From Paramarasmius palmivorus (taxonomy: Eukaryota; Basidiomycota; Agaricomycetes; Agaricales; Marasmiaceae), in NCBI GenBank assembly GCA_037176845.1, contig JAYKXP010000018.1, positions 558,001 to 622,000 on the forward strand: a DNA stretch of 64,000 nucleotides. Direction: 5' to 3'. The notes below the pieces were generated by a model. That model was not told where the DNA came from. It saw only the letters and a program-made list of their open reading frames with translations, and ran no database searches. The translations under genes were made by a program, and so were the position numbers. This document shows positions 1-11,889 of this stretch, in pieces (position 1 is the stretch's first letter; each line of letters starts with the position of its first letter).

Positions 1-639
1 AAGATTTGGAGTGTTCCTTTGCCAGGACCTTTTCGCTATCGAGAACGGCTCTAAGAGCAATTTACGGAATTGGACTTTGGCGGTATTGTTGAAGAGGTTC
101 GGGTCGGAGCGAATGGCATCGATGATAAGGGGGCCTATGACCTTTCTGAGGTGAGAGGATGTGCAACATTGATAGGCTATTGTTGCCACAAAAGCATCAA
201 GCTTATCACGAGTAGGGTCATTTCTAGAGAAGAAGAATGCCCCGACCAGGCGTCCTCGGTGATCTTCTGCGGTTTTCTGAGCTATTGCTGACTTGCCAAC
301 GCCAGCAGATCCGTGAACCCATTGGACCCTTGTTTTCGATCTGCGCTCCGAAATCCATTCATGTAAAGTCTCGAGAGTTCGCACCCGAGTCCCGGGATGG
401 CAATTCAGCACAGAAACGGGATCCGAGTCATGGGTTGCATTCATAGCGGCACGTCGTGCAAGGTCCTGAAGTATCTGCTCTGTATGCCCTGAAATGAGTA
501 CTCTTGCTCAGAAACGAGATAGACACTACTCACCGTCAGTGGTCGGATGGTGGACATTATGTATGTTGTATTGGGGCCCATGAACGTTGTTGATTGCATC
601 CCCTTGCACCCCGGTATTAGTTGGTCCATTGAAGGCCAT
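1..639 (-). CDS. NACHT NTPase (NLR-like), copy 1, cut off at the window start
   Basis: This is the N-terminal part of a STAND NTPase of the NACHT class, a presumed intracellular sensor by analogy with fungal NLRs. Exon 1 (534-639) encodes the short leader starting MAFNGPTNT and containing NNVHGPQYN. A GT intron follows, and exon 2 (479 down to base 1) runs open to the edge. Exon 2 carries Walker A (GSAGVGKSA) and the downstream FFFSRNDPTRDKLDAF block shared with the other copies. Exon 1 is 106 bp and ends in phase 1, exactly as in the other three copies. I see no stop or frameshift in the visible part, so this copy may be functional, but the Walker B region and the C-terminus lie outside the window. 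The family call rests on Walker A and on identity to the complete copy at 19.3-21.9 kb. Confidence 0.75.
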
Positions 640-1890
640 ATATCGGGAGGATGTCTAGGAGACGATGACGATGAATAGGAAAGACAGAACGAGGGAACAG
701 AGATGGATATCGCCGGGCAATGGGATGAGAAAAGGGAGGTGGTGGAGGGATACGGATAGCGCGAGGTTTTAGGCCGTTTCAGCGACCAGGAGCAAGCAAC
801 AGAGGGGAGACGTGAAGAGATGACGAATAGTGAAGACGAAGAACAACGGAACGAGAGGGATGATAATGGATGTCGGATAAAGAGATAAGAAGGGAGGGAT
901 GGGTCAAAAGATATGGACAAGGAAGGAGGTATAGCCCGAGGCCGCTAGAGCGAGAAGGAACAAATAGCAGATGCAACGTGTTACGATCAACTGAAGTTGC
1001 ATTTCTTTCACACGATTACAGCCTACATCGTACTGCAATGATGCCTGAGCGCTCTCGCCAGAAGTGATGATTGCTTTTCGCGGTGCCACTGGCGCCGAAA
1101 CGATAAAGACCCATTTATAGTTCCATATTCCCACATGAACGATGACGGCGCCTCTTCGCAATCATCGACCGAATCTAGTCCCGTCGCGGCGTTTATTCCA
1201 ATAGTCACGACACTGCTCCGGTGCAATCGATCTTGTTCTCCAAGTTGCCCATTGAAAACATGAGCCTTAGCGGTGATAGGAGTCTCGTCGTGTTCCTCTA
1301 AGCTCTTCGAATCTCTTGACCGGACGGTCATAATTACGGGCACTGTACGCTTGCCTAGTAGCGAGAGACAAACGACCCTAGAGCACGATGCCTCGTCGAG
1401 TCCTCTCCTTTGAACGTCAAAGGTCGGATAGCAATGCACTGGACCGCAACAAATCGAAGTGCGTGAAATAACCGTGTTCGGCAATCGTCAGACCGTCAGC
1501 ATGGAACGAAGTGGACGAGGCATCTTGAAAAAGAAATGTGGTATGAGGAGAAAACCATAGCAGATTGGTCTATGGACACGGGTGACGAGCAAAGAAAGGC
1601 GTGTCTCTAGACAGCCTCAGCGTAATGGACACGAACGGAAACGATCAATCCTGAGAATACACTTCAATTAGTTCTATGTTAGAATGTGTCGATATTGGCT
1701 GAGGACTCACATCACCAGATGCCCAGACTCATCTACACCCAACAGCTCCCATACCCGGGTTGGTAGCATGTCTGGTAAAACCGTTTGGCCAGGTGTGATA
1801 GCCTGTCAACAAGCCATGTTTCCGGGTAGGAGGTGCAGTCCACTAGACTCGATGTGTCATTGAACCTCTGACGGTGAAGTAAACAGAAGC
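640..1890. other. intergenic, no supported gene
   Basis: This is the sequence upstream of NLR copy 1. The ORFs here are short, overlapping on both strands and share no splice-cons­istent reading frame that I can find. Parts just upstream of exon 1 resemble the upstream flanks of the other NLR copies (for example around 5.4-5.7 kb and 29.4-29.7 kb), so the first few hundred bases probably include the promoter and 5' leader that were duplicated with the gene. Confidence 0.4.
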
Positions 1891-2039
1891 GATGCGATGA
1901 TTGGGACTCGATATTGTTCAGGGTGGCTGTTCAACAAATACATACATCAGGAAAAGGTCAGATCTATGGCACGGCTGAAACATACCTCCAAACCAACCGC
2001 TGAATGCGAAAAGACCTTGCCAGTAGATCACCCCACAAC

Positions 2040-2700
2040 GATATCAAATTTTCGAGGCTCCAAGATCCCCAGAAGTAGCCAAAAGGTGGACTCGAAGAGT
2101 AACCAGCTCGACACTATCCGTGGTAGTCACCCGATTTTATCACCTTGGATAACGAAGAGATCATTAGCATTGTGATGTCATGAAAAGCACGAGGACTCAC
2201 AACCACAGGAAGCCTAAAGACTTGACTTGTTCAAACGTGAATCTGATACTTGAAGTTTTGAGGCAGTCCGATCTTGAGCCGCGAATGATAGAGAACCTCT
2301 TTGCTTTCGCGACCAGTCGATTAATATCATAGTAGAATGTTCCTTGCGACTCTGAATACCAAACGTATAGCACGGGGATTCTTCTAACGTGCATGATTCC
2401 TTGGGTACTGTGAAGGTGTTCGATATGAATAGGAAACCCGAGGCGGGGAAAAAAGCGACCTTGATTGCGACGTCGTGAACTCTTGCTGTATATATTCCAT
2501 ATTCCCAAAGCTCCTTGTATTGTTTCCTATTGAGTCCGACGAATCTTCAATATACGGTTTCTTGGCAGCATGTTGTGTGGTGGTAGTAGTTGGAATCGAT
2601 ATCCTTTTATTTTCGGTTCCGGTTGCGCCTATTCCTGCGGCGATGGTTACAGGTATCAGCAAAAAATTTCCATGATAAAGACAGGCGACTTACGCCCTTG
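2040..2700 (-). pseudogene. Duplicated relic, also present at 26.08-26.48 kb
   Basis: The stretch from about 2,470 to 2,700 is clearly the same sequence as about 26,270-26,470; both contain CGACGAATCTTCAAT followed by ACGGTTTCTT. A further short match (GACTTGTTC followed by a GTGGATC/GTGAATC-type word) links about 2,220 to about 26,100. On the minus strand a hydrophobic, Thr-rich open frame (2384-2662) can be read, but the equivalent frame is interrupted in the second copy. I do not recognise a family. It is best read as a decayed gene carried along by segmental duplication. Confidence 0.4.
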
Positions 2701-2715
2701 CAAGTCGGATTTTGA

Positions 2716-4001
2716 ATGAGTTTCTTCTACCGCCTCAGGAAAATGGTAGTGCGAACAAAGAGATGTCGCGTTCCGAGTCAAGGCGCTAAATGCCCCTTGA
2801 AGGTGAACCATCACACGCACTATCGCCCAACCGTCACCTCGCTCTCTTCGTCTCATATACGATATGAGGAATACAGTGACGAGGACGAAGAAGATACAGA
2901 ATGGGTAGTGGAGGAAGACTATGCACTTGAATATGTTTGGCCTGCCAGTGACGCAGATACTGGAGGGATCTATGTACGCCCTTTTCCCTTTCGTTTTCTC
3001 CACGGACGCTGACACTACTTACGACTCTCAGTACTATAACCCCCCGCCCAAAGCCAGATACACATACACTCAACAACACACATGTTCAGCGACGTAAAGG
3101 AAAGCTTCAAAGCGTCTTCCTCTAGTTCTAGACCTCGTCGTACGTCATATTCGGCCATGAACGACTCTGAAAATCAAGGAGAATTAGAGGATTTAGAGGA
3201 AGAAGAAACCTAGACACTCACTTGGAATAATGGAACGCACTAGATGCCTTCAAAGTTCAGACAACCTCCAGAGCGTTTTTTAAACCTCACGCCTCGAAGT
3301 CGAGTCATCAAAAGGCAGCAAGACGCTATACCGGAACGCTATGGTAAGCTCTTTTTCACTTGTTGATGAATCGAATAAAGGCTTATGCACGTTTTGCATT
3401 TCTCCGTGGGCGAGTAGCACTAGCCTCGCTGAAACCACCGACGGCGAGCTAGAACTCGAATCAGTACCACCAAAATCTTTGCACTTCCCCAGTTCATCAC
3501 CAATATCTCTATTATCCTCGTCGTCCAGTAAAGCATCACCGTCTTCGCTGTTCTCGATATCGCCTTCACTATCCTCACCTCAAAAACCTAGCACAGCCAT
3601 TACCTCTACCACTCAAAACGCCTGCGTCTCCAGATGCACAGAAAAAACGTCTGGCATATATAACGAAAAGAATTGAACAATCAAAGAGTCGGGAAGTAAA
3701 CGCGTTTCGGGTATCGAAGAGCGTTTGGAGCGCTGCTGGTTGCCTATCTGTCGCAGACTCAGAGAGGGACAAGAGCGGAGATGGGAAGGAGCGAATTGGG
3801 GTTCCTCGAGAGGTCGTCTTTCGAGGCGGCGTGAAGAAAGAGGAGGTGGATGAAGAGATGGTTGATCAGCTTGAGAATGAGTTGGCGCAGCAGGATGATG
3901 ATGACGAGGATGACGGAGACAAGAGGATACAGATGATTGATGAGAGATTTTTGACATTTAGGGAGGCGATGCAGGAGGTGAGGGGTGAGAGGGAGGTGTA
4001 G
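2716..4001 (+). pseudogene. Gene Y relic, copy 1 (acidic orphan protein)
   Basis: Y is an unrecognised multi-exon gene present in at least six decayed copies. An upstream exon has an acidic run (EEYSDEDEED). A splice-like end, CTATACCGGAACGCTATG|GTAAGC at about 3,330-3,345, is shared by five copies. The last exon is Ser/Pro-rich, then reads KRLAYITKRIEQSKSREVN and finishes with an acidic tail (QQDDDDEDDGD) and LTFREAMQEV before a TAG at 4001. In this copy a 2-base loss near 3,590-3,600, relative to the copy at 18.7 kb, throws the Ser/Pro-rich part out of frame with KRLAYIT. Its 3' end points at the 3' end of NLR copy 2 about 250 bp away. No function can be given. Confidence 0.45.
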
Positions 4002-4249
4002 TTGTTAGGTTAATGTGGCGAGGTGCTGGGCATGCGTGTGATGAATACTGGGTAATTGGGCATGGAAAGGATAATATAATCGAATTAGAAATGTATTTCT
4101 AGTACATAGATGCCTATATGTACTTCGTTTTGTGATTAGTTACGACGCTAATGACCTAGTTTGTTTTGTTACATGTCCGAGTAGGTGTTGCAAAACCTGA
4201 TGACTGTTATCCCTCTGGCTGTTTCCCATCGGGATTCTTTGTCTGCTTC

Positions 4250-5393
4250 TAAATCATTCGATGTTCAGTGCTTGAGCCATTTCCATCATTTTCTTCAAGC
4301 CGGCGAGTAAACTTCGGAGTTCATACACACGCGCCTTAATGCAACGAGATCCTTTTCCTATTAGTCAAGTCAATGAACTTGGTTTTGGATCTCGATGTTA
4401 TAATTGCATACTGCCCCGTAAAACGAACTATCGCGCCAGAGACCTCGATGTGCTTCAGAAACGATATGAAACTTGCGTTATCGACGTAGCGGGAAATCTG
4501 GGTTTCGGATCGACTGCATAAGAGGATTATAAAGGGTGTAGGAGTATGAAAAGAAACCGCATAATCAACAATCTCAAAAAGCTATTGTTGGGATAGGTGG
4601 TCAACGCATTCGTCCATCCCGTCGACGACTAGAAGATCTGGAGTGTTTCTTCGCCGGGACCTTTTCGCTATCGAGAACGGCTCTAAGAGCAGTTTACGGA
4701 ATTGGACTTTGGCGGTATTGTCGGAGACGTTGGGGTCAGAGCGAATGGCATCTATAATAAGGGGGCCTACAACCTTTCTGAGGTGAGAGGATGTGCAGCA
4801 TTGATAAGCTACGGTTGCCGCGAAAGCGTCAAGCTTATCGCGAGTCGAGTCGTTTCTCGAGAAGAAGAAAGCCCTGACCAGATGTCCCCGGTGATCTTCC
4901 ACGGTCTTCTGGGCAATCGCTGACTTGCCAACACCAGCAGACCTGTGAACCCAATGAACTCTGGTTGTCGACGTGTGCTTTGAAATCCATTTGTGCAAAG
5001 TCTTGAGAGTTTGCACCCGTGTCCCAGGATGACAATTCAACGCAGAAACGGGATGTGAGGAACCCTTGGTGAACCCGTTGAACTCTTGTGTTCGACCTGC
5101 GATCTGAAATCCGTTCATATAAAGTTTCGAGAGTGTGAACCCGCGTCCCACGATGACAGTTCAGCGCAGAAACGGGATCCGAGTCATGGGTTGCGTTCAT
5201 GGCGGCGCGTCCTGCAAGGTCCCGGAGTATCTGCTCTGTATGCTAAAATGAATAATTCGCCTTAAAAATGAGGTAGGCACTACTCACCGTCAGTGGTCGG
5301 ATGGTAGACATTCTGTACGTTGTATTGGGGCCCATGAACGTTGTTAATTGCATCCTCTTGTACCCTGGTATTGGTTGGACCATTGAAGGCCAT
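4250..5393 (-). pseudogene. NACHT NTPase (NLR-like), copy 2, multiply broken
   Basis: Exon 1 (5288-5393) is intact and starts MAFNGPTNT. Exon 2 begins at 5235, but three lesions follow. First, a 125-bp segment encoding the PVSALNCH...TRVQ region is duplicated in tandem (second unit starting about 5,171 and first about 5,046 on the plus strand); 125 is not a multiple of 3, so the frame is lost just before Walker A. Second, after the Walker B line (DLLVVDGMDEC) a TAG at 4582-4584 replaces the codon following QQ. Third, at about 4,411 the sequence jumps from the RFTG region straight into the last intron and last exon, deleting roughly 1.5 kb that is present in the complete copy. The Walker A box itself (RSAGVGKSA) survives in the shifted frame. 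No full protein can be made. Confidence 0.85.
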
Positions 5394-5825
5394 GAATCAA
5401 GAGGGGATGTCTGGGGCGACACTGATGATGAATAACGGGGAAGAAGGGAACGAAAGGAATAGAGATAGATGTCGCCGGATAATGGAATGAGGAAGGTGGG
5501 ATGATAGAAGGAATGTGGATAGGGAATGAAGTTTTGAGCCGTTTGAATTGAAAGAAAGTTGCATGTCTCCCACGCGGCCACAGCCTACTACATTCCAACT
5601 GCCATGGTTAGACATCGGGTATCCTTCAGTGCCGCATTCGCACCGTAGTGAGGCTTGAGCGCTCTCATCATAGAAGGTGCCTTCCGTAGCGGCCTTGCAG
5701 CTGGTGTTTAGTCCACTCATGGCCATCAACTCAGAGACACCGCCTCTCCATATTCTGAATGCTTCTTGCCAGATACTGGTGGAAACGAACAGTGGGAAGA
5801 AGGACCATGTTGCACATTGTGAGCG

Positions 5826-7100
5826 CTAAGTAGTCCGCCGATCTCGGTATGTACATTGAATAATATACGGAAGCAATTTGCCTCGATAAGATATCTTTCG
5901 TGTCATGTTCGGGGCTAGCTGTTCAACGAGTATATTAGGAAACAGCTGGACATGCGATAGAGTTGGGAAAACCTTGATATTGTACGCCCTTCCGACCGTT
6001 GAAATCGCCTTCGAACACACATCGACTTGTGCTCTTCGTGAATCGCCCAGTAACAACACAGAGTCTACAAGGAGCACACATTAGCTCGGTGCGATACCCA
6101 GCGCAAGCTCGATTCCTTTTGCGGCCGAAGATCCTGAGTTTGTGATCAGTCGAGGACACGGAGGAAGGGTATTGAAAGCGACGTACTTGTTCTGTAATCT
6201 CCAAGTGGAACCTGGCCTCTGCACTCTTCTGCACCGTGACCCAAAGTGACTCCACCAGCGCGAATTATGGGCCTTTTCTACGAGAAATTTCCTGACTTGG
6301 GCTCATAAGTTCCGAGTTGAACGTCGATTTATTCGTTTTGCGACAGGTCGGCAGACTCATCGAGACGTAGCCTAAGATGAAATATAAGTTAGCTGTATTC
6401 GTGCTCATTCAGGATGACGTTCACGAACCTAGAACGCATCAGAGGTAGTGTCGTAGTTGCATGGGACTTCTTCGACGGTGTATAACTCTTGATATTGGAG
6501 CGAGGTATTGGATTAATCTGAGGGAAAAGGGAGGCCTCGATTGCCAGGTTGTGGATTCTCCTTTGCACTTTTGTCTTAGCTACTAATATGACTGCGTAAG
6601 CTCAATTGTAAATGAAAAGGCCGAGGATACGTACTGAACAAGCTTGGAGACCACCAAATCCCCAAATGAAGTCGTTCCAACTCTGATTCTCGAGACGTTA
6701 ATGGACAGCCATTGATTGTGGAAGTTGGCAGTTTCGACAAAGTCGGGGTTCTGTCGATTTAGGATGCGATACTTCTGCGATAGCTCATGATCAGGGATTG
6801 GACAAAAATGCAATATGTTCCAGAGGAAGTCACCCTGCGCACTTTGGGCTTGGAGTCTCTTTCTCGGCCTCAACCTCAGGCATCCTGCATGAACAGATAT
6901 CTTTTGAAAGCAAGCTAGATCGAACGGAAGTTGCATCGTGTTCTTGAGTGGAGTGGTGCTGGAGTGCTGGATGGGATGGGATGGCCAGAACTGATCTATG
7001 TATCCGATACGACAAAAACGCTTTCCATCCCTTCGCAGTTGACACTCACCTCTACCACCCGGAGAAACACAGTGAATGCCAACATCCGTAGCCTCCACCA
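5826..7100 (-). pseudogene. Gene X relic, copy at 5.8-7.1 kb
   Basis: X is an unrecognised multi-exon minus-strand gene repeated at about 11.9-13.1, 23.0-24.3 and 29.8-30.8 kb. Shared landmarks are a 5' exon ending in a word like AAGGTGCGCAAG followed by GTGACTT, a peptide block with ETAT or ETAN about 60 residues on, ATATGACTGCGTAAGC near 6,585, and a 3' block (5,930-6,060) reading AISTVGRAYNI in one frame. In this copy the frame is interrupted and its 5' part has been joined to the promoter and first codons of the USP duplicate on the other strand. No domain is recognisable. Confidence 0.4.
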
Positions 7101-7590
7101 TGCCTAGTACTGTGTCATCGTTCGCAGTCGGCGCAGTGGACGGTAGCGCAGCACCGTAGGACCTCGGCCGACAGTCACTCATCTCACTCGCACCCGACAC
7201 CATGCCTAAACCCAAACAACCCACACCTCAAGAACTCTACCGTCGTAAAGCCCAAGAGGAAGCTTATCTCCCACCAGGTCTCTTCAACCACGTCAATACA
7301 TCTTTCATGAATAGTGTTCACGCAGTTGAGGCCGGCTGTTACGGGATTTGTTTCTGGTCAAGGAGACGTAAATGGCAGGGAAGGGGAAGGGATAGTAGCG
7401 AGGATATCACCAATCCTAACACCACACTCGGAATTCCCAACACCCGTAGCTGCATTCCTTAACTTCCTGGTCTGAGCTTGGGATCTGCAAGCTACTCGTC
7501 GCACCGTCTCTCTTAGTCCCAAGTTGTTATCAACGACACTGGGAAGGAGATACGACCAATACCTAGACTTTGCACAACAATATGGCATAA
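6990..7590 (+). pseudogene. Partial duplicate of the USP deubiquitinase gene (promoter plus start of exon 1)
   Basis: From about 6,990 the sequence matches the upstream region of the intact USP gene at 36.7 kb (shared CTGATCTATGTATCCGATAC, then GTCATCGTTCGCAGTCGGCG). The ATG at 7202 begins the same protein (MPKPKQPTPQELYR). The catalytic cysteine codon TGT is TCT here, so the box reads HVNTSFMNSV instead of HGNTCFMNSV. The frame is lost right after MNSV. Homology continues in patches to the DQYLDFAQQ codons at about 7,555-7,580 and then switches to gene Y sequence. It cannot encode a working protease. Confidence 0.8.
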
Positions 7591-8065
7591 GTATGGTCTA
7601 CTTATGTCTTTTCTTTCCCTTCTCTCTCTCCAAACGCTAACACGACTTGTAGTACCACACTTCGGGAACACAACACTCAACAATACATGCGTTTACAGGC
7701 GTAAAGGAAAGGAAATACCCTGTTCATATTCGAGGCTAGCCTTTCTTTTTCCACCTCCAAGGTTTGTCCTGTACATTCATACCCTGACCCATCCGACAAA
7801 GAAGACGAAGATCAAGCATGAGAGCGTACTAAATATCACATTCGAGGTGCCTTTTACTCAGACTGCACACGTCAAACGGGAACACAAGGACTTTTTAGTC
7901 GTGTTATGGTAAGCTTTCTTCTGCTCCCCTCTTGCGTTGCCGGCTAATATATGGTTCCGTTGGGTCCTCACAGGCGAGTAGGTCATCTCTTGGAAATACC
8001 AATGGCGAAACTGGGCTAGCATTATCTCTTGCCTGGCATTATTTCTAGTGAATGAATACATGTCG
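7590..8065 (+). pseudogene. Gene Y relic, fused to the USP fragment
   Basis: Directly after the USP fragment comes an intron-like stretch ending TTGTAG (7,651), then a Y block with NNTCVYRRKGKE, matching NNTHVQRRKGK in the copies at 3.1 and 18.2 kb. A donor-like GGTAAGC at 7,908 and the acceptor CACAGGCGAGTAG near 7,975 match the same exon junction as in other Y copies. The last Y exon is almost entirely missing. It is a chimaeric relic formed by duplication and deletion. Confidence 0.4.
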
Positions 8066-8222
8066 ATACATAGTTACAATCTAAATGATCTAGTTGTGTC
8101 ATGCAAGTGCATATTGGTCGTTCGTCGTATCGTACTGTGGAAAAGCGGAAGTACACATACAAAGGAACATCAAAAGGGTAAAATAATTCCTCAGCACGAC
8201 TCCATCACACCTTGACTGCTCT

Positions 8223-9632
8223 CTAACCTGAAGCTGGGATCATTTCAATACCACCTGGACCATCTGTGAGCCTTTCATTGGAAAATGACTCGTTGCGCTC
8301 GTCCTCAGTGACCGGGTCCCCATTGTCGCGGTTGGGTAGAACATCGAGGTTGACTGCCATAACCTCAGTGGTACCATTCCGCAGCTCGAGCACCATCCCT
8401 CTCGATTTCGCCCACGATGGCTCATATGCCCAAATGACATAACGCACAGCCGATAGGCCAATCTCGGCTGCGAGCCACACATATGGACCATTTGGTGCAT
8501 CTACAGAGGTAGTATTGACAATGTCGAGGCAACCAAGATATCCAATCGTCATAATGCCTGCACCGATGAACATGAAAAAGAGAATGGCATGGAGAACTCC
8601 ATCTGGTGATAAAAGTTCCTTTGCCCGGGACACGTGTACGTCAAGTTGGCTCTGCAAGAATCCCTGTTCCACGTCTTTGAGGGGTAGGGGCGTTGGAGGA
8701 GCGAGGTACACGGTAGAGATAACAGCGCTGCTTGCAAACTTTAGTGCGGACTCGGACCGTGCGTGAGCAAGGTTGGCATCGACGCGTTCGAGCCATTTTT
8801 TCAAAATTCCCCGTTGCGTAGTTTGCTCCTCAATCTCTTTGAGATCTGGAAGCTGATCTAGCTTGCCAGTTTCTCGCAACTGAAGGAGAAGGAGACTGAT
8901 GTTAATCATCCGCAAGATACGGCGTTGCAAGGCCAACTGAATGCAGACAACGCAAACAAGAGACCCCAAGCACCTGGAAACAGTGAAGATCACCATGCTT
9001 CCGACTCCAAAAGGCCAGTCTTCCAGGTTAAACCTGTAGACGTGGTACGAATATGGAGCAAGCGCAACAATGGACGCTGTGAGGGTTGCAAAGAAGAGTG
9101 TCCAGTTCCACGACAAAGCTCTCTAAAAGAAAAGGCAAAAAACTCATCAGCAGAGGTAGTCACGCATGATAGAAAGAATAAGACATACTCCTTCCGACCG
9201 CCAATGATAAGTGGTCTCCGGCCATTTCACGGCAACAACGCTTACGATTCGGGATGGTTCTGGGCCAACCCCCGCCTTTTCGAGCAAGCTAAGTAACAAG
9301 GCATCCACACCATACATCCTTGATTCCGGATCCATGAGCAACAGTGGTAGCACAGATCCGTAGCCTCTTGTGCTGTAGTTGCCTTGTGGACCTCGGCGCG
9401 TAAGTAAGCGTCCGCCTCTCCAGCGCGAAATCAACAAGTCGAACGCAGCTGAAAGGGTCCCCAAACTACCAAAGATGGAAAGGGGGACAGCGGCTGCATG
9501 GAGAACGCTGGTGTTCATTGCCGACAGGAGGTAGGACTGACATTCGTCGGCGCCGAGAAAAGCAAGAAGGGAGGCCGATTCTAGGATTCCACTTTGCAGA
9601 AGGTTTGTGATCGACGTGCCAATGTCGGACAT
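8223..9632 (-). CDS. Orphan multi-pass membrane protein (447 aa)
   Basis: Two exons, 9189-9632 and 8223-9122, join in phase 0 across a GTATGT...TTTTAG intron to give 447 aa from the ATG at 9632. I see about five hydrophobic segments: near residues 45-65 (PLSIFGSLGTLSAAF), 150-170 (LFFATLTASIVAL), 180-205 (VIFTVSRCLGSLVCVVCIQ), around 320-340 (ILFFMFIGAGIMTIGYL) and around 355-370. Between the third and fourth lies a charged, probably cytosolic stretch. No known domain or catalytic motif is visible; function unknown. The gene appears intact although it sits among relics. A worn copy lies on the same strand near 25.2-25.45 kb, so it was once part of the duplicated unit. Confidence 0.7.
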
Positions 9633-11889
9633 TTTGTTGTTTAGGGAAGGAAGAATGAGAAGAAAGAGACTGAGAGCGACGCGAAGAATCTGGCGAGTAA
9701 CTGAACTCTTTCTGCCTTATAACGGTTTTACAGATTTGTTGAAAAAGGCATATCAGTCAGACATGCGACCGACATGTGGCCTTTACATTGAATCAGCGCT
9801 TCGCTGAAATGACATGGGAAGAATGTAAAGGATTAAGGGAGGATGAGGTAGCATTCGAGGCGATGCCTGGGCGTCTTACCAGACGCGAGTGATGGGACAC
9901 AAAGGTGAGGCATTCGGGGGACATATGCCCGGCAGTGTAATCCACGACGCCGAATCAAAGGAAGGTCCAAAAACGATTGACAGTCTGGAAGATCCAAAAC
10001 ATCGTGACACGTCACAAGTTGAATGCGATAAGCCTAGGCTCATAGAGTTCTTGTGTTGAGTAGGATAGTCAACAGTACACGATGGACGAGATGCTGATTG
10101 ACGCTACTGTAGCAAAAATAAACCCAATGCCATCTATCAATTCCATTTTCAACGAGGGTCAAGTCAAAACTCACCACATGCTTATACTGACTCGCCACTT
10201 CGAAGTCCGAACAGCTTGCGAACAGCCCCCTTTCAACATTAAGGCAAATGCAAGAATGTTGGCCTCCATTGATGTATAAAAACACATCGTGCTTTACCCA
10301 CATTTCGATAGAAGGGGAGGAAGAGCGGGACAGAACAGCTATTCATTCATCCGCTGCATCCCAAAAAGACACGATAACAGTGATGCGAAATGACTGTCCC
10401 ATCACTGCGTAAGCGCCCATCTGCCCTAAATCTGGAGGGGGTGCGGAAATTGTGAGGAAGGAGAAACAGTCCAGGAATCCTCTTCATATGAGCTAGACAC
10501 GATAGACACTTGTACGATCCTTATATCCAACAGAGCTGTGACGACCTGGCAACATGCGTTCTGCTAGTAGTAGCAGAAGATAATGACAATAATCGCATTT
10601 TTGCAAGTTTGTCTCGTCTATGTGGGTTGGGTGCGCGTTCGCCTCTCGGAAAGGAAGAAAGGAAAAGGGTACAGGCACTCTTTACGATACGAGCAGGACA
10701 GAACAGCTATTTGTTCATCCGTCATGTCCCAGAATGTCATGAGTTGGGGGTACCTCTAAGTTCTACCGGTGGCGCATATTGAGTCCTGAGAAAACCTGCA
10801 GTTCTGCTTTGCCTCGTGTGCATAGGCGCCGGTTTGCGCTCGGTCAATATAGCTCCGAGGAAGAAGGGGGGAACTTTATTCAGGCGAGCTCATGGTTGAA
10901 GGAGAATTGAAACGAGGTATACCCTGAAAAGAAAGGTCATCAACGAAAGTTTTGTGTGTTTCTAAAAACGATGACGGACCTGTAAAAATGCCGTCCATGC
11001 ATCACAGTTGAGCTTTATCATGTTCCGTGATCTCTGGGTGCCCCAAATTCTTGAGATTGAACGGCCTGAGCAATCAATATCCTCCCAGAATAACACAAAT
11101 GGTGACATTCCCAATCAACACTTTCGTTTGTCCACTTCAACAACCATAATCATGCAGAAAGATTGTGATTCTGCAGACAGCTGTGAACATTCCCAGCGTT
11201 TGTGTGAGTATGGGTTAAGAGTACCAAGGGACGCCACGGGAGGCTCTTCTCGAGAAGAATCAGGGGCTCGATAAGCCCTGTCACCTGACGGTGTGGACGT
11301 AGAAGCCCAACCTTCACAGCATGCAGCCGTAGCTCTGCGAGGGAACGAACAGGAGGTGAGAAAGGCGGCGCTTGCAATGGTTATCACAAGCTTGCGCGGA
11401 GTAAGACTCGTGGCAGATAACGCTCATCGATGGAGCGACTCTCCAGACTGAGTATCCGGGCCGCTTGATATTTGGTGGAGAAGAGAGACAGGAAGCAGTA
11501 ACTGCGGGCGATAGCGGTCTCGCCGAAGCCTGTGCTCAGAATTGACGCATTGATGTTGAGCAGATACTAGGATTTAGGGAGGTGTCCACGAGAGCACGAG
11601 AGTGCACATTATATCGAGCCTTATGTTCAACAAGCCCGTCAAGAACGGCTGGCGACATGAAACGGGCACATATTGTCTTTCGTTCCCTAACACCGTGAAC
11701 TAGGACAACAGACACACGACCATTCGCCGATAAAGCCGACTATGGGACAATTCCTATGGTTGCGGTGCTGCTTAGAGGTCGAGGTTATGGACGCGAGCGA
11801 GACGACATACATCATTACTGCAAGTTGGCATTGGCCCAATCTTGACGTCAACGCTATGTGGAATAAACAGAAGGGATCTGGCTCGAGGC
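9633..11889. other. intergenic with a repeated block at 10.38-10.95 kb
   Basis: No gene is supported. The part from about 10,380 to 10,950 is related to about 14,260-14,700, both containing TTCTACCGGTGGCGCA and a CGCCGGTTTG word, and more weakly to about 25,630-25,720 (TAAGCGCCCAT and CAGTGCGGAAA words). These look like fragments of one duplicated non-coding segment. ORFs at 11,008-11,400 on both strands are mutually antisense and have no supporting homology inside the window. Confidence 0.4.

Noticed and set aside
70..291. Plus-strand ORFs antisense to NACHT exons (four places)
   Set aside because: They are antisense shadows of the conserved NACHT coding sequence and start with TTG.
441..920. 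Minus-strand ORF of 159 codons over NLR copy 1 exon 1
   Set aside because: It is a different frame reading through the exon 1/intron region; the NLR frame explains it. The same shadow occurs at the other NLR copies.
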